A stretch of 64,000 nucleotides of DNA from Linanthus parryae (GCA_023055425.1 JALGPY010000001.1:111023057-111087056), one strand, 5' to 3'. Positions 44,691 to 55,557 are shown, counted from the stretch's first letter. Translations and numbers: made by a program. The notes: generated from the sequence alone by a model not told the origin.

Positions 44691-46118
44691 TGTTGGAATA
44701 GATGCCCTAGAGGCAATCTAGTTTAGTATGAATTTGTAATTGGCTAGAAATTCATTTATTATTTATTGGATATTTAATATAATGAAGTCCTTAGATTTAC
44801 AATCGTGTTGTTTATCTTAAATATCCCTAGTCAAGTATAATGATTAAATGGGACAATCATCTATAGACTAGTATGGGGTTGGATTGATATGGAGATATCA
44901 CGATCCAACACATAGGTGTGCATTACGGAATGTTGCACTGGATTGACCCATTACCGAGAAGGCTACATACACGTTATGTTGAGTCACAAGTGCTTCTCGG
45001 GTACAATGGTATTGTCATCCTTAGACTTGAAGTCACTAGATATTCTAGTTGTGGATCATTGTGATCTTGGTAGCGTTAAACGCTACACCGTAACTGGGTA
45101 GTTATAAAGGCGTGTACTGGATACAATGAGAAGCAAGCTTAGAGATCGTAGTGGACGTAGAGAGGATTTGCCCCTCCCACATAACGGGAGCAAATATCCA
45201 AGGCCACTCGAGGATAGTGCTTATAGAATGTCTGGCCAGACTCAAATAAATCAATATATGGGATATTGATGTTATTTGCACGAATAAGGCTATTCCATGG
45301 ATCGAGAAACTAGGGATTGGATATACGAGTGTGACTTGTATGTCTCGTGTCCAATCCGGATATGGAGGCAAAGGGATGAGACAATTACTTGTACAAGGTT
45401 GTCTAGATGACTATTCTATTAGTTGGCTAGAATGGATGTTTTGCTAGAAACCGCTCCATATTAGCAAAGAGTTGCTACCAACTAGATAGAACCTATGGGG
45501 TCACACGCTATATAGAGTTGTACTAGATTGTGGAATTAATTAATTGGATTAATTAATTAGAAGGATCACTTTGCAAACCCTTGCAAACTTAGTAGGGACT
45601 AATTTGCAAGGAAGGGACTAAATTGAATTCTAGTAGGACTAGAATAAGTCCTTTAGGTAGTTAACAAGGAGTTGTTGGACTATATAAAGGACCCTCCTCC
45701 TTCCTTCCCTACACACTTTATGCTCTAGAGAGAACATAACAAGAGTGGGAGAGAACAAAGGAGAGAGAGAGCAAACAAAGAGGGACGCCGCCCCCTATTG
45801 CCGCCGCCCCTTGTCCCCGACGCCACAAAGGGCCGAGCCCCTTTTGGTGCCTCGTTTTGCGTGATTCCTTCACCCTCCTTTCAATCCGGGCTAGCACCAA
45901 GGTGATTGGAGATCTAGGAACAACTCTAGGCGTGGATCAACTATAGAGAACGTGACACTATTCGCGTTTGAAGTCATCAAGGAGAACCCAAAGGTGTGTT
46001 TATGATTTCTTGCCTTCACTATCGTTATGCATCTAGACTTGTGATCCTTGGAGGGTTTTGCATGGTTGTTTGTTTGATTATGCTTCCGTTTGCGCGATCC
46101 ATGAATCAAAACCCTACA
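44691..46118 (+). repeat. Angela-3 5' LTR
   Basis: 1,428 bp, TGTTGGAATAG...AACCCTACA. It differs from the 3' LTR at 45,641 (A versus T) and 45,973 (G versus A). Confidence 0.95.
45681..45688 (+). promoter_or_regulatory. TATA box in the Angela-3 5' LTR
   Basis: TATATAAA in TTGGACTATATAAAGGACC, conserved in the 3' LTR (52,766-52,773), in the solo LTR (39,868) and, as complements, in Angela-1 and Angela-2. Transcription would start about 30 bp downstream. Confidence 0.75.
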
Positions 46119-47810
46119 GTGGTATCAGAGCCACAGGTCATAGAGCATAAACGTAGTTTATGTGTTACATTCTTGTTGTTTTACACCTTAATTTGTTGTT
46201 TATCGCGTAAAACAAGACAAATCAAGCATTGGATGCAATTTGTCAAAGAATTAATCATAACAAGACCCAATTATTGCATTGGATGCATGAATTGGTGAGT
46301 TTGAGAAATTTTAGGATCTTAGATCTAGGGTTTGGGCATCCTTGGGGAAGAAGGAGTTCTCCCACAACAAGGAAACAACCAAACTTGGGCTCCAAGCAAG
46401 GAGGTTGTTTTGGAAACAACCTCCACAAGGAAGGTTCGGCCCCTAGGGAGCCGCCCCCCTTGCTTGCCGCCCAAGCTTGGCGCCCTAAGGGGGCGGGCGG
46501 CCCTAACCCGCGGGCCTAGCTTGCGGGTTTTGGGCCGGGCCGGCCCTAGGGCTTTATGGTTCACTTATTTGGGCCCGGGCAATTGGATTGTTGGGCCCAT
46601 GGACCGTTTTAACCCTAGAAATCCTAAAATCAATTAAAATTGACCAAGCGCGTTAAAATTGGATTTTAACTGTTTATGTGCAAATCGCATGGTGATTGGA
46701 TATGGCCCTAGGATGTGGTTTGATGTGGATGTTTAATTTTGTGGTTTGGTTTTACGGCCTGCGAGCTGATCAATTAATTGTAATAATTAATTAGGGTTTT
46801 ATGGCCTGCGTGCCATTTTTTTTTTTTCTCAACTTGTGAGATTTATTTTATTTAGAATAGATATTAGCTAGAGCTAGATAAAGTAGATTGTTAGCCAAGA
46901 TTGGAGAAAAGAAGCCCAAAGCCAAAAGGAGCCACAAAAGATGGAGCATGGAGCATGGAGCATTCCACATGACTATGAAGGATGGACCAAAAGATCAAGA
47001 CGCATGGAGATGTGTTTGTTTAGGGTTCATAGATAATTCCATTGGCTTGGAATTATCTTAGTCTAGAAAAGGCCATATCCACATCACGTTTAATTTCTGT
47101 TTTGTGGTTGTTTATTTATTGTCTTATTATTTGTGTGGTTGGTGTATGGATGATGCATGCAATTAGGATAATAAGATAATTAGACAACCCGGATCTATTA
47201 TTTGGAGTTGTGCCCAAACTCAAATAGATAGATTAGTTGATATTGATCAACAAAATAATTAAAATTGAATTGAAAAATCCCTCAAGTTTTAAAATATTGT
47301 GTTCTTGCCTTCTCGTTATTTAAACACTCATTATCATCATTATTTATCAAGTTCGTGCGTGCCAAAGCATGGCGACTTGGTTCATAATGATGGAATGCGA
47401 TGGCACGTAACAATGTGCAATTGTTTAGATAAGAGGTTGAGCACAACTAGGCTATTAATTTGATTAAGAAACCTAGAGGCAATCAATTGGGATTATCCAT
47501 ATGGATGGATAAATAAGGAGTTATTTGCCCGATTGAACCAAGAGTTGTATGTGGGATGCAATTGGAATTGTTCCTACCTAAGAAGTAATCGAATTATGGG
47601 TGACTTGCCAAAGCAAGCTCATAAGGAGATGAAAAAGATGGATCTTGGCCCACTAGAAAATATAAGGATATTTTCCGCATTAATATCTTGAGGGTTATTA
47701 ATCCGTAGTAAAATAGTGGGAGCTATATTTAATAAACTAGCCATTATTAAATATAGTCAAAAATTCACAAATACTAAAACTTGCGTATTTTCCTTTTTGT
47801 AGAATTCCAA
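46119..47810 (+). other. Angela-3 leader with PBS and splice-acceptor-like end
   Basis: The PBS TGGTATCAGAGC is at 46,120-46,131 (initiator tRNA-Met). The leader has a GC-rich part (46,430-46,600) and a T-run (46,816-46,830). It ends with TATTTTCCTTTTTGTAG, a good 3' splice site, nine bases before the gag ATG. No coding gene is supported. Confidence 0.75.
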
Positions 47811-50800
47811 ATGGCAAACAACTCATCGAGTTCACAACATTCCCTACGATCTGTCCTTGAGAAGGACAAGCTCTCAGGAACCAACTTTCTCGATTGGTAC
47901 AGAAACTTGAGAATTGTTCTCAAGCAAGAGAAGAAGCTGTACGCAATAGAGGAGCAAGTTCCAGAAGGTCCAGAGAATCAGACACCTGCTGCCTTAAAGG
48001 CGTATCAAAAGCGTGTTGATGACGCTAATGATGCGGCCTGCCTAATGCTTTGCACCATGACCTCTGAGCTTCAGAAGCAACATGAGAACATGAATGCTGT
48101 CGATATGATCGAACATCTAAAGCAGCTCTTCCAAGAGCAGGCGAGGGTAGAGAGGTATGAGGTCTCAAAGGCACTGTTCAAATGTCATCTGGCAGAAGGG
48201 AACCCGGTGGGACCCCATGTACTCCGAATGATCGGGTACTTGGAGAATCTCGCCCGGCTTGGGTTCCCGGTCGGCCAAGAGTTGGCAACCGATCTCGTGT
48301 TGCAATCGTTGCCCGAGAGTTATGGACAGTTCATTATGAACTATAACATGAACGAGATCGTTAAACCACTGCCAGATTTGCTCAACATGTTGAGGACGGC
48401 TGAACAGAGCATCAACAAGGGTAAGGGCAAGGCCATTATGATGGTGCATAAAGGAAAGGGTAAAAAGTTTGCCTCTTCCTCCAAGGGCAAAGGCAAGTCA
48501 GTTGCTAAGTCCAAGGAACAAGCCCTTAAGCCTGTTGGTGGGATTGCCAAGGTCGTGACTAAGGGTGAATGTCACTACTGTAGTCAACCTGGACACTGGA
48601 GGAGGAACTGCCCAAAATATCTGGAGGACAAGCGGCTTGGAATAGTGATTCCACCACCACCAGGTATTTTCGTTGTAGATGTCAATTTAACTGTCTCTAC
48701 ATCATGGGTATTAGATACTGGATGTGGATCTCATATTTGTCGAAATATGCAGGATCTAAAGAGAAGTAAAAGATTGGCTAAAGGGGAGGTAGATCTGCGC
48801 GTTGGGAATGGAGCAAAGGTTGCTGCGTTGGCCATAGGCGTTTGCGAGCTATCTCTGCCTTCAGGATTAGTTTTAGAATTAAATAATTGCTATTTTGTGC
48901 CTGCTATGAGCAGAAACATTATTTCTATTTCTTGTTTGGACAAGGAAGGTTTTATTATTTCAATAAAGAACAATTGTTGTTCCTTTTATTTGAATAATAT
49001 TCACTATTTTAGTGCGCAATTATTTAATGGACTTTATGTCCTTGATCTAAGTAATCCTTTCTACAACATTAATACCAAGCGGATTAAAATAAATGATTTA
49101 AATCCTGCTTATTTATGGCATTGTCGTTTAGGCCACATAAATGAGAAACGTGTATCTAGACTCCATAAGGATGGATTGCTAGACTCATTTGATTTTGAAT
49201 CATATGAGACATGTGAGGCTTGTTTATTGGGAAAAATGACAAAGTCCCCTTTCAATAAGAAAGGTGAGAGGACTAGTGAGCAATTGGCGCTCATACATAC
49301 CGATGTGTGTGCGCCATTTGCCACGCCTGCCAGGGGTGGTTATGTCTACTTCATTACGTTTACTGATGATTACAGTAGATATGGATTTGTGTACCTTATG
49401 AGGGCGAAATCCGAATCCTTTGAAGTGTTCAAGGAATTCAAGAATGAAGTAGAGAAGCAACTTGGCAAAAGTATCAAGGCTCTACGATCGGATCGTGGAG
49501 GAGAATACTTGAGCCAAGAGTTTGACGACTATCTTAGAGAGTGTGGGATCGTGTCCCAACTCACTCCACCCGGAACGCCACAATGGAATGGCGTGTCCGA
49601 GAGGAGGAATCGAACCCTATTGGATATGGTTCGGTCTATGATGTGTCAAACCGATCTTCCATTATCATTTTGGGGCTACGCTCTATTAAGTGCAGCTTTT
49701 ACCATTAACCGTGTTCCATCTAAATCAGTCATGAAGACACCATATGAGATGTGGAGTGGGAGGCGTCCCACACTGTCGTTCATGAGGATTAGGGGCTGCG
49801 ATGTCTATGTAAAACGTTTACAATCAGACAAGCTAGGGCCTAAATCGGATAAGTGTAAATTTGTGGGGTACCCTAAGGAAACTAAGGGATACTATTTCTA
49901 CAATCCAACCGAGAACAAAGTGTTTGTTGCTCGGACCGGCGTGTTTCTAGAAAGAGAGTTTGTCTCTAAAGAAGCAAGTGGGAGGAACGTAGAACTTGAA
50001 GAGGTTCAAGAACCACAAATCACTGAACCGATTATGGAACATGAACAGGAATCACAAGCAGTTGTGGATCCACCTGTTCAGGTAACACAAGAGCTTCGTA
50101 GATCTAGTAGAGTGCGCCAGGAACCCGAGAGGTACGGACTTCTCGTAACTGATTCCGGTGACACGATGCTCATAGATGATGAGCCTACTACCTATGAAGA
50201 GGCCATGAATGGCCCAGACTCGCAGAAGTGGCTTGAGGCCATGAGATCCGAGATGGAATCCATGTATGCCAACAAAGTATGGACTTTGGTGGAACCACCT
50301 GATGGGGCGCGGCCCATAGGGTGCAAGTGGGTCTTCAAGAAGAAGATCGACATGGATTGTAATGTGATTACCTATAAGGGCCGATTGGTGGCTAAAGGAT
50401 TCAGACAGATTCATGGTATTGACTATGATGAAACCTTTTCACCAGTCGCTATGACCAAATCCATCCGAATCCTACTTGCGATTGCAGCATACTACGACTA
50501 TGAGATTTGGCAGATGGATGTCAAAACAGCATTCCTTTATGGGAATCTCCTCGAGGACGTGTATATGATACAGCCGGAGGGTTTTGAGGATCCAAAGCAA
50601 GCCAACAAAGTCTGTAAGCTGCAACGATCCATTTATGGATTGAAGCAAGCTTCTAGGAGTTGGAATCGACGTTTTGATGAAGTGGTCAAAGAGTTTGGCT
50701 TCATCAGAAACGAAGATGAGTCTTGTGTTTACAAGAAGGTTAGTGGGAGCTCTGTAGCTTTTCTGGTCTTGTATGTGGATGACATACTGCTCATTGGAAA

Positions 50801-51761
50801 CGACATTCCCATGCTGCAATCTGTGAAAGATTGGCTAGGAAAGTGTTTCTCAATGAAAGACTTAGGGGAAGCAGCCTATATACTCGGTATAAAGATCTAT
50901 AGAGATAGATCTAAGAGGTTGCTAGGCCTAAGTCAAAGTACATATATTGACAAGGTGTTGAAACGGTTCAACATGCAAGATTTCAAAAAGGGATTCTTGC
51001 CCATGTCACATGGAATCACTCTTTCGAAGAGTGGTTGTCCTTCCAATGAGATTGAGAAGGAACGCATGAGTAGGATTCCCTATGCCTCGGCCATAGGATC
51101 CATCATGTACGCCATGTTATGTACTAGACCAGATGTGTCATATGCCTTGAGTATGACAAGCAGATACCAATCCAATCCGGGTGAGAGTCACTGGATTGCT
51201 GTCAAGAACATCCTAAAGTACTTGAGAAGAACTAAGGATGCTTTCTTGATGTTTGGCGGTGAGGAAGAGTTGCGTGTAAGGGGTTACACTGATGCAAGCT
51301 TCCAAACCGATAGAGATGACTTTAGATCGCAGTCGGGATATGTGTTTTGCCTGAATGGAGCAGCGGTGAGCTGGAAGAGTTCCAAGCAAGAGACGGTAGC
51401 TGATTCTACAACAGAGGCTGAGTACATTGCTGCAAACGGCGCAGCAAAGGAGGCTGTTTGGATCAGAAAGTTTGTTTCTGAACTTGGTGTGGTCCCTAGC
51501 ATTGCGGATCCAGTGGAGTTGTTCTGTGACAACACTGGGGCGATCGCGCAATCAAAGGAACCCAGGTCGCACCAGAAGTCCAAGCACGTGCTCAGGAAGT
51601 TCCATCTGATTCGAGATATTATCGATAGAGGAGACGTTCGGATATGCAAGATTCCTACAGATGATAATCTGTCAGACCCGCTTACAAAGCCTCTCACGCA
51701 GTGGAAGCATGAAGGGCACACTAGGAGTATGGGCATACGAGATGCGCCAGATTGGCTCTAG
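47811..51761 (+). CDS. gag-pol: Angela-3 gag-pol polyprotein
   Basis: Single open frame of 1,316 codons; ATG at 47,811 (MANNSSSSQHS), the start shared with Angela-1 and Angela-2. The open frame reaches further up only through a TTG. Gag core about 10-200 (KLSGTNFLDWYRNLRI; LVLQSLPESYGQF); Lys-rich stretch; zinc knuckle CHYCSQPGHWRRNC 254-267; protease LDTGCGS with Asp302; GAG-pre-integrase about 435-480; integrase Asp498, Asp561, Glu597 (D-35-E); RT with YVDD 988-991; RNase H from Asp1161 (YTDASFQTD), then EAEYIAA and CDNTGAI; end APDWL. All catalytic residues are present. Two integrase residues differ from Angela-1/2: TDVCAPF for TDVCGPF and RGCDVYV for WGCDVYV. Confidence 0.96.
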   Translation: MANNSSSSQHSLRSVLEKDKLSGTNFLDWYRNLRIVLKQEKKLYAIEEQVPEGPENQTPAALKAYQKRVDDANDAACLMLCTMTSELQKQHENMNAVDMIEHLKQLFQEQARVERYEVSKALFKCHLAEGNPVGPHVLRMIGYLENLARLGFPVGQELATDLVLQSLPESYGQFIMNYNMNEIVKPLPDLLNMLRTAEQSINKGKGKAIMMVHKGKGKKFASSSKGKGKSVAKSKEQALKPVGGIAKVVTKGECHYCSQPGHWRRNCPKYLEDKRLGIVIPPPPGIFVVDVNLTVSTSWVLDTGCGSHICRNMQDLKRSKRLAKGEVDLRVGNGAKVAALAIGVCELSLPSGLVLELNNCYFVPAMSRNIISISCLDKEGFIISIKNNCCSFYLNNIHYFSAQLFNGLYVLDLSNPFYNINTKRIKINDLNPAYLWHCRLGHINEKRVSRLHKDGLLDSFDFESYETCEACLLGKMTKSPFNKKGERTSEQLALIHTDVCAPFATPARGGYVYFITFTDDYSRYGFVYLMRAKSESFEVFKEFKNEVEKQLGKSIKALRSDRGGEYLSQEFDDYLRECGIVSQLTPPGTPQWNGVSERRNRTLLDMVRSMMCQTDLPLSFWGYALLSAAFTINRVPSKSVMKTPYEMWSGRRPTLSFMRIRGCDVYVKRLQSDKLGPKSDKCKFVGYPKETKGYYFYNPTENKVFVARTGVFLEREFVSKEASGRNVELEEVQEPQITEPIMEHEQESQAVVDPPVQVTQELRRSSRVRQEPERYGLLVTDSGDTMLIDDEPTTYEEAMNGPDSQKWLEAMRSEMESMYANKVWTLVEPPDGARPIGCKWVFKKKIDMDCNVITYKGRLVAKGFRQIHGIDYDETFSPVAMTKSIRILLAIAAYYDYEIWQMDVKTAFLYGNLLEDVYMIQPEGFEDPKQANKVCKLQRSIYGLKQASRSWNRRFDEVVKEFGFIRNEDESCVYKKVSGSSVAFLVLYVDDILLIGNDIPMLQSVKDWLGKCFSMKDLGEAAYILGIKIYRDRSKRLLGLSQSTYIDKVLKRFNMQDFKKGFLPMSHGITLSKSGCPSNEIEKERMSRIPYASAIGSIMYAMLCTRPDVSYALSMTSRYQSNPGESHWIAVKNILKYLRRTKDAFLMFGGEEELRVRGYTDASFQTDRDDFRSQSGYVFCLNGAAVSWKSSKQETVADSTTEAEYIAANGAAKEAVWIRKFVSELGVVPSIADPVELFCDNTGAIAQSKEPRSHQKSKHVLRKFHLIRDIIDRGDVRICKIPTDDNLSDPLTKPLTQWKHEGHTRSMGIRDAPDWL

Positions 51762-51775
51762 TGCAAGTGGGAGAC
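51761..51775 (+). other. Angela-3 polypurine tract
   Basis: GTGCAAGTGGGAGAC directly before the 3' LTR. Confidence 0.9.
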
Positions 51776-53203
51776 TGTTGGAATAGATGCCCTAGAGGCA
51801 ATCTAGTTTAGTATGAATTTGTAATTGGCTAGAAATTCATTTATTATTTATTGGATATTTAATATAATGAAGTCCTTAGATTTACAATCGTGTTGTTTAT
51901 CTTAAATATCCCTAGTCAAGTATAATGATTAAATGGGACAATCATCTATAGACTAGTATGGGGTTGGATTGATATGGAGATATCACGATCCAACACATAG
52001 GTGTGCATTACGGAATGTTGCACTGGATTGACCCATTACCGAGAAGGCTACATACACGTTATGTTGAGTCACAAGTGCTTCTCGGGTACAATGGTATTGT
52101 CATCCTTAGACTTGAAGTCACTAGATATTCTAGTTGTGGATCATTGTGATCTTGGTAGCGTTAAACGCTACACCGTAACTGGGTAGTTATAAAGGCGTGT
52201 ACTGGATACAATGAGAAGCAAGCTTAGAGATCGTAGTGGACGTAGAGAGGATTTGCCCCTCCCACATAACGGGAGCAAATATCCAAGGCCACTCGAGGAT
52301 AGTGCTTATAGAATGTCTGGCCAGACTCAAATAAATCAATATATGGGATATTGATGTTATTTGCACGAATAAGGCTATTCCATGGATCGAGAAACTAGGG
52401 ATTGGATATACGAGTGTGACTTGTATGTCTCGTGTCCAATCCGGATATGGAGGCAAAGGGATGAGACAATTACTTGTACAAGGTTGTCTAGATGACTATT
52501 CTATTAGTTGGCTAGAATGGATGTTTTGCTAGAAACCGCTCCATATTAGCAAAGAGTTGCTACCAACTAGATAGAACCTATGGGGTCACACGCTATATAG
52601 AGTTGTACTAGATTGTGGAATTAATTAATTGGATTAATTAATTAGAAGGATCACTTTGCAAACCCTTGCAAACTTAGTAGGGACTAATTTGCAAGGAAGG
52701 GACTAAATTGAATTCTAGTAGGACTTGAATAAGTCCTTTAGGTAGTTAACAAGGAGTTGTTGGACTATATAAAGGACCCTCCTCCTTCCTTCCCTACACA
52801 CTTTATGCTCTAGAGAGAACATAACAAGAGTGGGAGAGAACAAAGGAGAGAGAGAGCAAACAAAGAGGGACGCCGCCCCCTATTGCCGCCGCCCCTTGTC
52901 CCCGACGCCACAAAGGGCCGAGCCCCTTTTGGTGCCTCGTTTTGCGTGATTCCTTCACCCTCCTTTCAATCCGGGCTAGCACCAAGGTGATTGGAGATCT
53001 AGGAACAACTCTAGGCGTGGATCAACTATAGAGAACGTGACACTATTCGCGTTTGAAATCATCAAGGAGAACCCAAAGGTGTGTTTATGATTTCTTGCCT
53101 TCACTATCGTTATGCATCTAGACTTGTGATCCTTGGAGGGTTTTGCATGGTTGTTTGTTTGATTATGCTTCCGTTTGCGCGATCCATGAATCAAAACCCT
53201 ACA
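51776..53203 (+). repeat. Angela-3 3' LTR
   Basis: 1,428 bp, near-identical to 44,691-46,118. Confidence 0.95.
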
Positions 53204-53208
53204 TAGTT

Positions 53209-53594
53209 GGGAGTTGGGAAACAGGTGTGGCAAAGGATGGTGTTTGGACTGTTTATCCCTAAGTGGTAGGTGGTTGGACCGTTGTCGGTGGGCTTTGCAA
53301 ACTAGGGTTTGATGGTGTAGGTGTTAACTCTGTTCCCTAGGAGACAGGGGTTCCAGCTCCTTGAGAAACAACCGTTCCCAGCGCCGGATTCTAGGCAAAA
53401 GATCCCAAAAGGGACATTATCTGAGCCATTTGTGCGGATTGAGCCTGGAGGGCTTTTGCCTGACTCTGGAGAGTGGCATTCAATGCCTCCAAGGTTGGAG
53501 TACTGCAAGTCGCCGTAGAATTGTTTCAGGTTTCCTCCCTAGAGGTCGCCTCGGTTGAGAGAGATCTGTTGCTGACATCTTCGTCATGAGACAT
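53209..53594 (-). pseudogene. Retand gag, N-terminal part
   Basis: Start ATG at 53,594 (MSHDEDVSNRSLSTE), 41 bases inside the 5' LTR. A TGA follows after 22 codons. In a shifted frame the reading goes on as a Leu/Gln-rich helix (TLEALNATLQSQAKAL) and then a Pro-rich part up to the Angela-3 insertion. It joins 43,762-44,690. Confidence 0.7.
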
Positions 53595-53614
53595 GGTTGC
53601 TTGCAAGGGTAAGA

Positions 53615-53634
53615 TTCACGTCGGGTTCACCAAA
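53615..53634 (-). other. Retand primer binding site region
   Basis: The minus strand reads TTTGGTGAACCCGACGTG right after the 5' LTR end. The TGG start fits a tRNA 3' end; I do not name the tRNA. Confidence 0.65.
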
Positions 53635-54247
53635 TGTGTACAGCAGGAATACTTTGAGGAAGATTCAACGTACACCAATAACAGAGAATGAGAAACATAG
53701 GAGAAGTAGGGTTGTGAGTAGGGAGAGAGTAAGAAAGTAGTAGTTGTATGAGAGAGAGACAGAGTTTTGGCAGAGCTTCCGCGTTTTCAGGTGATTAGTC
53801 ATGTGTAAGGAAGGGTTAACGATCCTATTAATAGTGGAGAATATGACCGTTGTAGTGGGTTAATGCACCCATAAATGGAGACTTAATTACCTTAACCACA
53901 ACGGCACGTTCGTCCGCATATATAGGGACCGTTACGCACTTCGTCCTCGTATACCGGAACCGTTATGAGGTTGATCGGGTCTATGGAGCTCGTGCCATAA
54001 ATCTCTCAAAGGAGTTACTAAAGGTCGCGCGCGGGCTTGGTTGTCGCTCGCGCGCGACGGAACTTACTCTAGCCTCCAAACCACTAAGTCCCTACAAGTC
54101 CCGTGTGGAATGATATGCGAGGGCCCTGTCTCGCAGCCCCCACGTGGATCAGCACGGGTGGTGATCAAGTGTATGTGGAGCACAGCTAGGTGTGCTGGAT
54201 GATCGCCAAGTGGCTGTGATCCGTCTGTCTGGAAAGCACTATCTACA
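53635..54247 (-). repeat. Retand 5' LTR
   Basis: 613 bp, TGTGTA...TCTACA on the plus strand, paired with 28,749-29,360 (about 5% different), next to the duplication GTCCT (54,248-54,252). Confidence 0.92.
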
Positions 54248-54252
54248 GTCCT

Positions 54253-55557
54253 CAACCAACGTATGCAGCGGTGTCCTCACCGACGTAGGCAGCTTCATCG
54301 GCGACGGCGTCATTTACCAGCGACGGTGGTTGCAACATCCTTTGTCTCCTTCCTTCTCTTCTCCTTCTCCTTCTCCTTCTCTCTTCTCGTCTCCTTCTAC
54401 TCCTCCTCCTTATTTTTCCAGATCTACTTTCCGCCTCCTACTTCTCTTTTATATGTTATTTTTTTCATTATTTTTTAAGATTCTTCAAATCTGAGGGTGT
54501 TATGAAGATTAAATTGAAATTTTTGACGGATTCCATTTAACTTAACGGAACCGCACAAAAACCAAACCACAGGGGGGTGGTTTGCAACATTTGAAACCCT
54601 AAGGGGGTATTTCTCGCAAACCCCAAAGCACAAGGGGGTAAAATGAAATTAGCCCTATATTCAATATCGGTACAACTAAAACAGAGAAAAAATTGGGGTA
54701 TCCAAGTGTTTCCAGGAAAGTTAGGGGGAACTTGCCCCGTGCCCTTTCTTGGCGCCGCTCGTGTTTAGAACATGCAGTATGTTGTTTGTGTCAGACAAGT
54801 GAACTTAGTTCATGTGTTTATAAAACTGAAGGATTGCGCTTATGGTTGCACTTTTTGGCAGCCCAAAAAAAACCTCCGCGTTTCCCCAATCACCCATAAT
54901 ACCCCAATCACCAAATCGATTCTCAATTCGACTTCTAAATGATGGTTCAGCCAGAGGCTATTCAAAATCAACGTCACTTACAACAAATATTTGGTTTTCA
55001 GCCAAGAGAGTTACTCACCTTCAGTAAAAGTATGCAAGCAGCACATCCTCATCCACCTCCCAACCGTGAAAGGATCCCCTCGACTATATATTAAACTCGT
55101 CTGCATTATTCCCTAGACCAGGGGGCATAGAAAAGATACCGATGGTGCTTCGACTATCAACTGGTCCTACAACTCGTCCATGGACTCTCACCTAATTCTC
55201 CAGCCTGCATCAATTAGGTCAACGACACGAGAAACATCACCCTTATTAAAAATTGAGGAACAAATATGTATACCATGTTAAGTCATATTCTTGATTCAGA
55301 GATTTAAACTGGTTTCAAAGATTTGAATATTCTTATACCCCAGTTTGAACTGAGGGGGAGTTTATCTCCTAATTATAAAATATGTCATATTGTGTGATGA
55401 AATACAAATTCTCCTTGAATATTTATCGGTGATTTCTAAAGTTCTATTTTTAAGAAGATTGGATTAACTATCTGCTTGCAGGATCACTTCGAATATGTTT
55501 CTACTTTGTGCTAACTTTGTTTTACAGGAAACATAGTTCAAAGCTTTGAAATGCTTT
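54253..55557 (-). other. Sirevirus B 3' non-coding region
   Basis: About 1.3 kb between the env-like ORF and the Retand insertion. At 54,253-54,340 it continues the CACCG/CGGTG-rich stretch of 28,650-28,748. A CT-rich simple stretch follows (54,340-54,420). At 54,545-54,650 are repeated 'A-CCACAGGGGG / AAGGGGGT' motifs with inverted GGTTTGC/GCAAACC. At 55,305-55,350 is an inverted repeat AAACTGG/CCAGTTT next to the plus-strand PPT-like TGAGGGGGAGTTT. The stretch 54,660-55,300 has nothing I recognise and may contain an unrelated insert. Confidence 0.5.

Larger units (their letters stand above)
44691..53203 (+). mobile_element. Angela-3: complete, young Angela/BARE-1-like Copia element
   Basis: 8,513 bp with all parts: identical-length LTRs (1,428 bp each, two substitutions by eye), 5-bp duplications TAGTT, initiator-Met PBS, 1.7-kb leader, one open gag-pol frame, PPT. 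It is the only element in the window that could be autonomous. It is inserted into Retand gag in the opposite orientation. Confidence 0.96.
28749..54247 (-). mobile_element. Retand-type (Tat clade) Ty3/Gypsy element with nested inserts
   Basis: LTRs at 28,749-29,360 and 53,635-54,247 with 5-bp duplication GTCCT. The element is about 14.6 kb after removing the three inserts (solo LTR, Angela-3, hAT). Minus-strand order: gag, protease, RT, RNase H, a second (archaeal-type) RNase H, integrase. The second RNase H is the mark of the Tat clade. Downstream of pol come a 52-bp tandem repeat and plus-strand (antisense) ORFs, as described for Retand in Silene latifolia. LTRs differ by about 5% by eye. 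Several stops and a mutated RT active site make it non-autonomous today. Confidence 0.88.

Noticed and set aside
44916..45371. Recurring short open frames in Angela LTRs, same in each copy (for example 52,001-52,456)
   Set aside because: They recur because the LTRs are copies of each other; no domain, no codon bias.
46119..46135. tRNA-like sequence at the LTR edges
   Set aside because: Only 12-18 bases complementary to tRNA 3' ends (primer binding sites), no tRNA gene.
47781..47810. Upstream extension of the Angela-3 frame to 47,781
   Set aside because: That codon is TTG; the ATG at 47,811 is the one shared with the two relatives.
54192..54494. Open frames rich in Ser/Phe at 54,192-54,494
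   Set aside because: They come from a CT-rich simple stretch.
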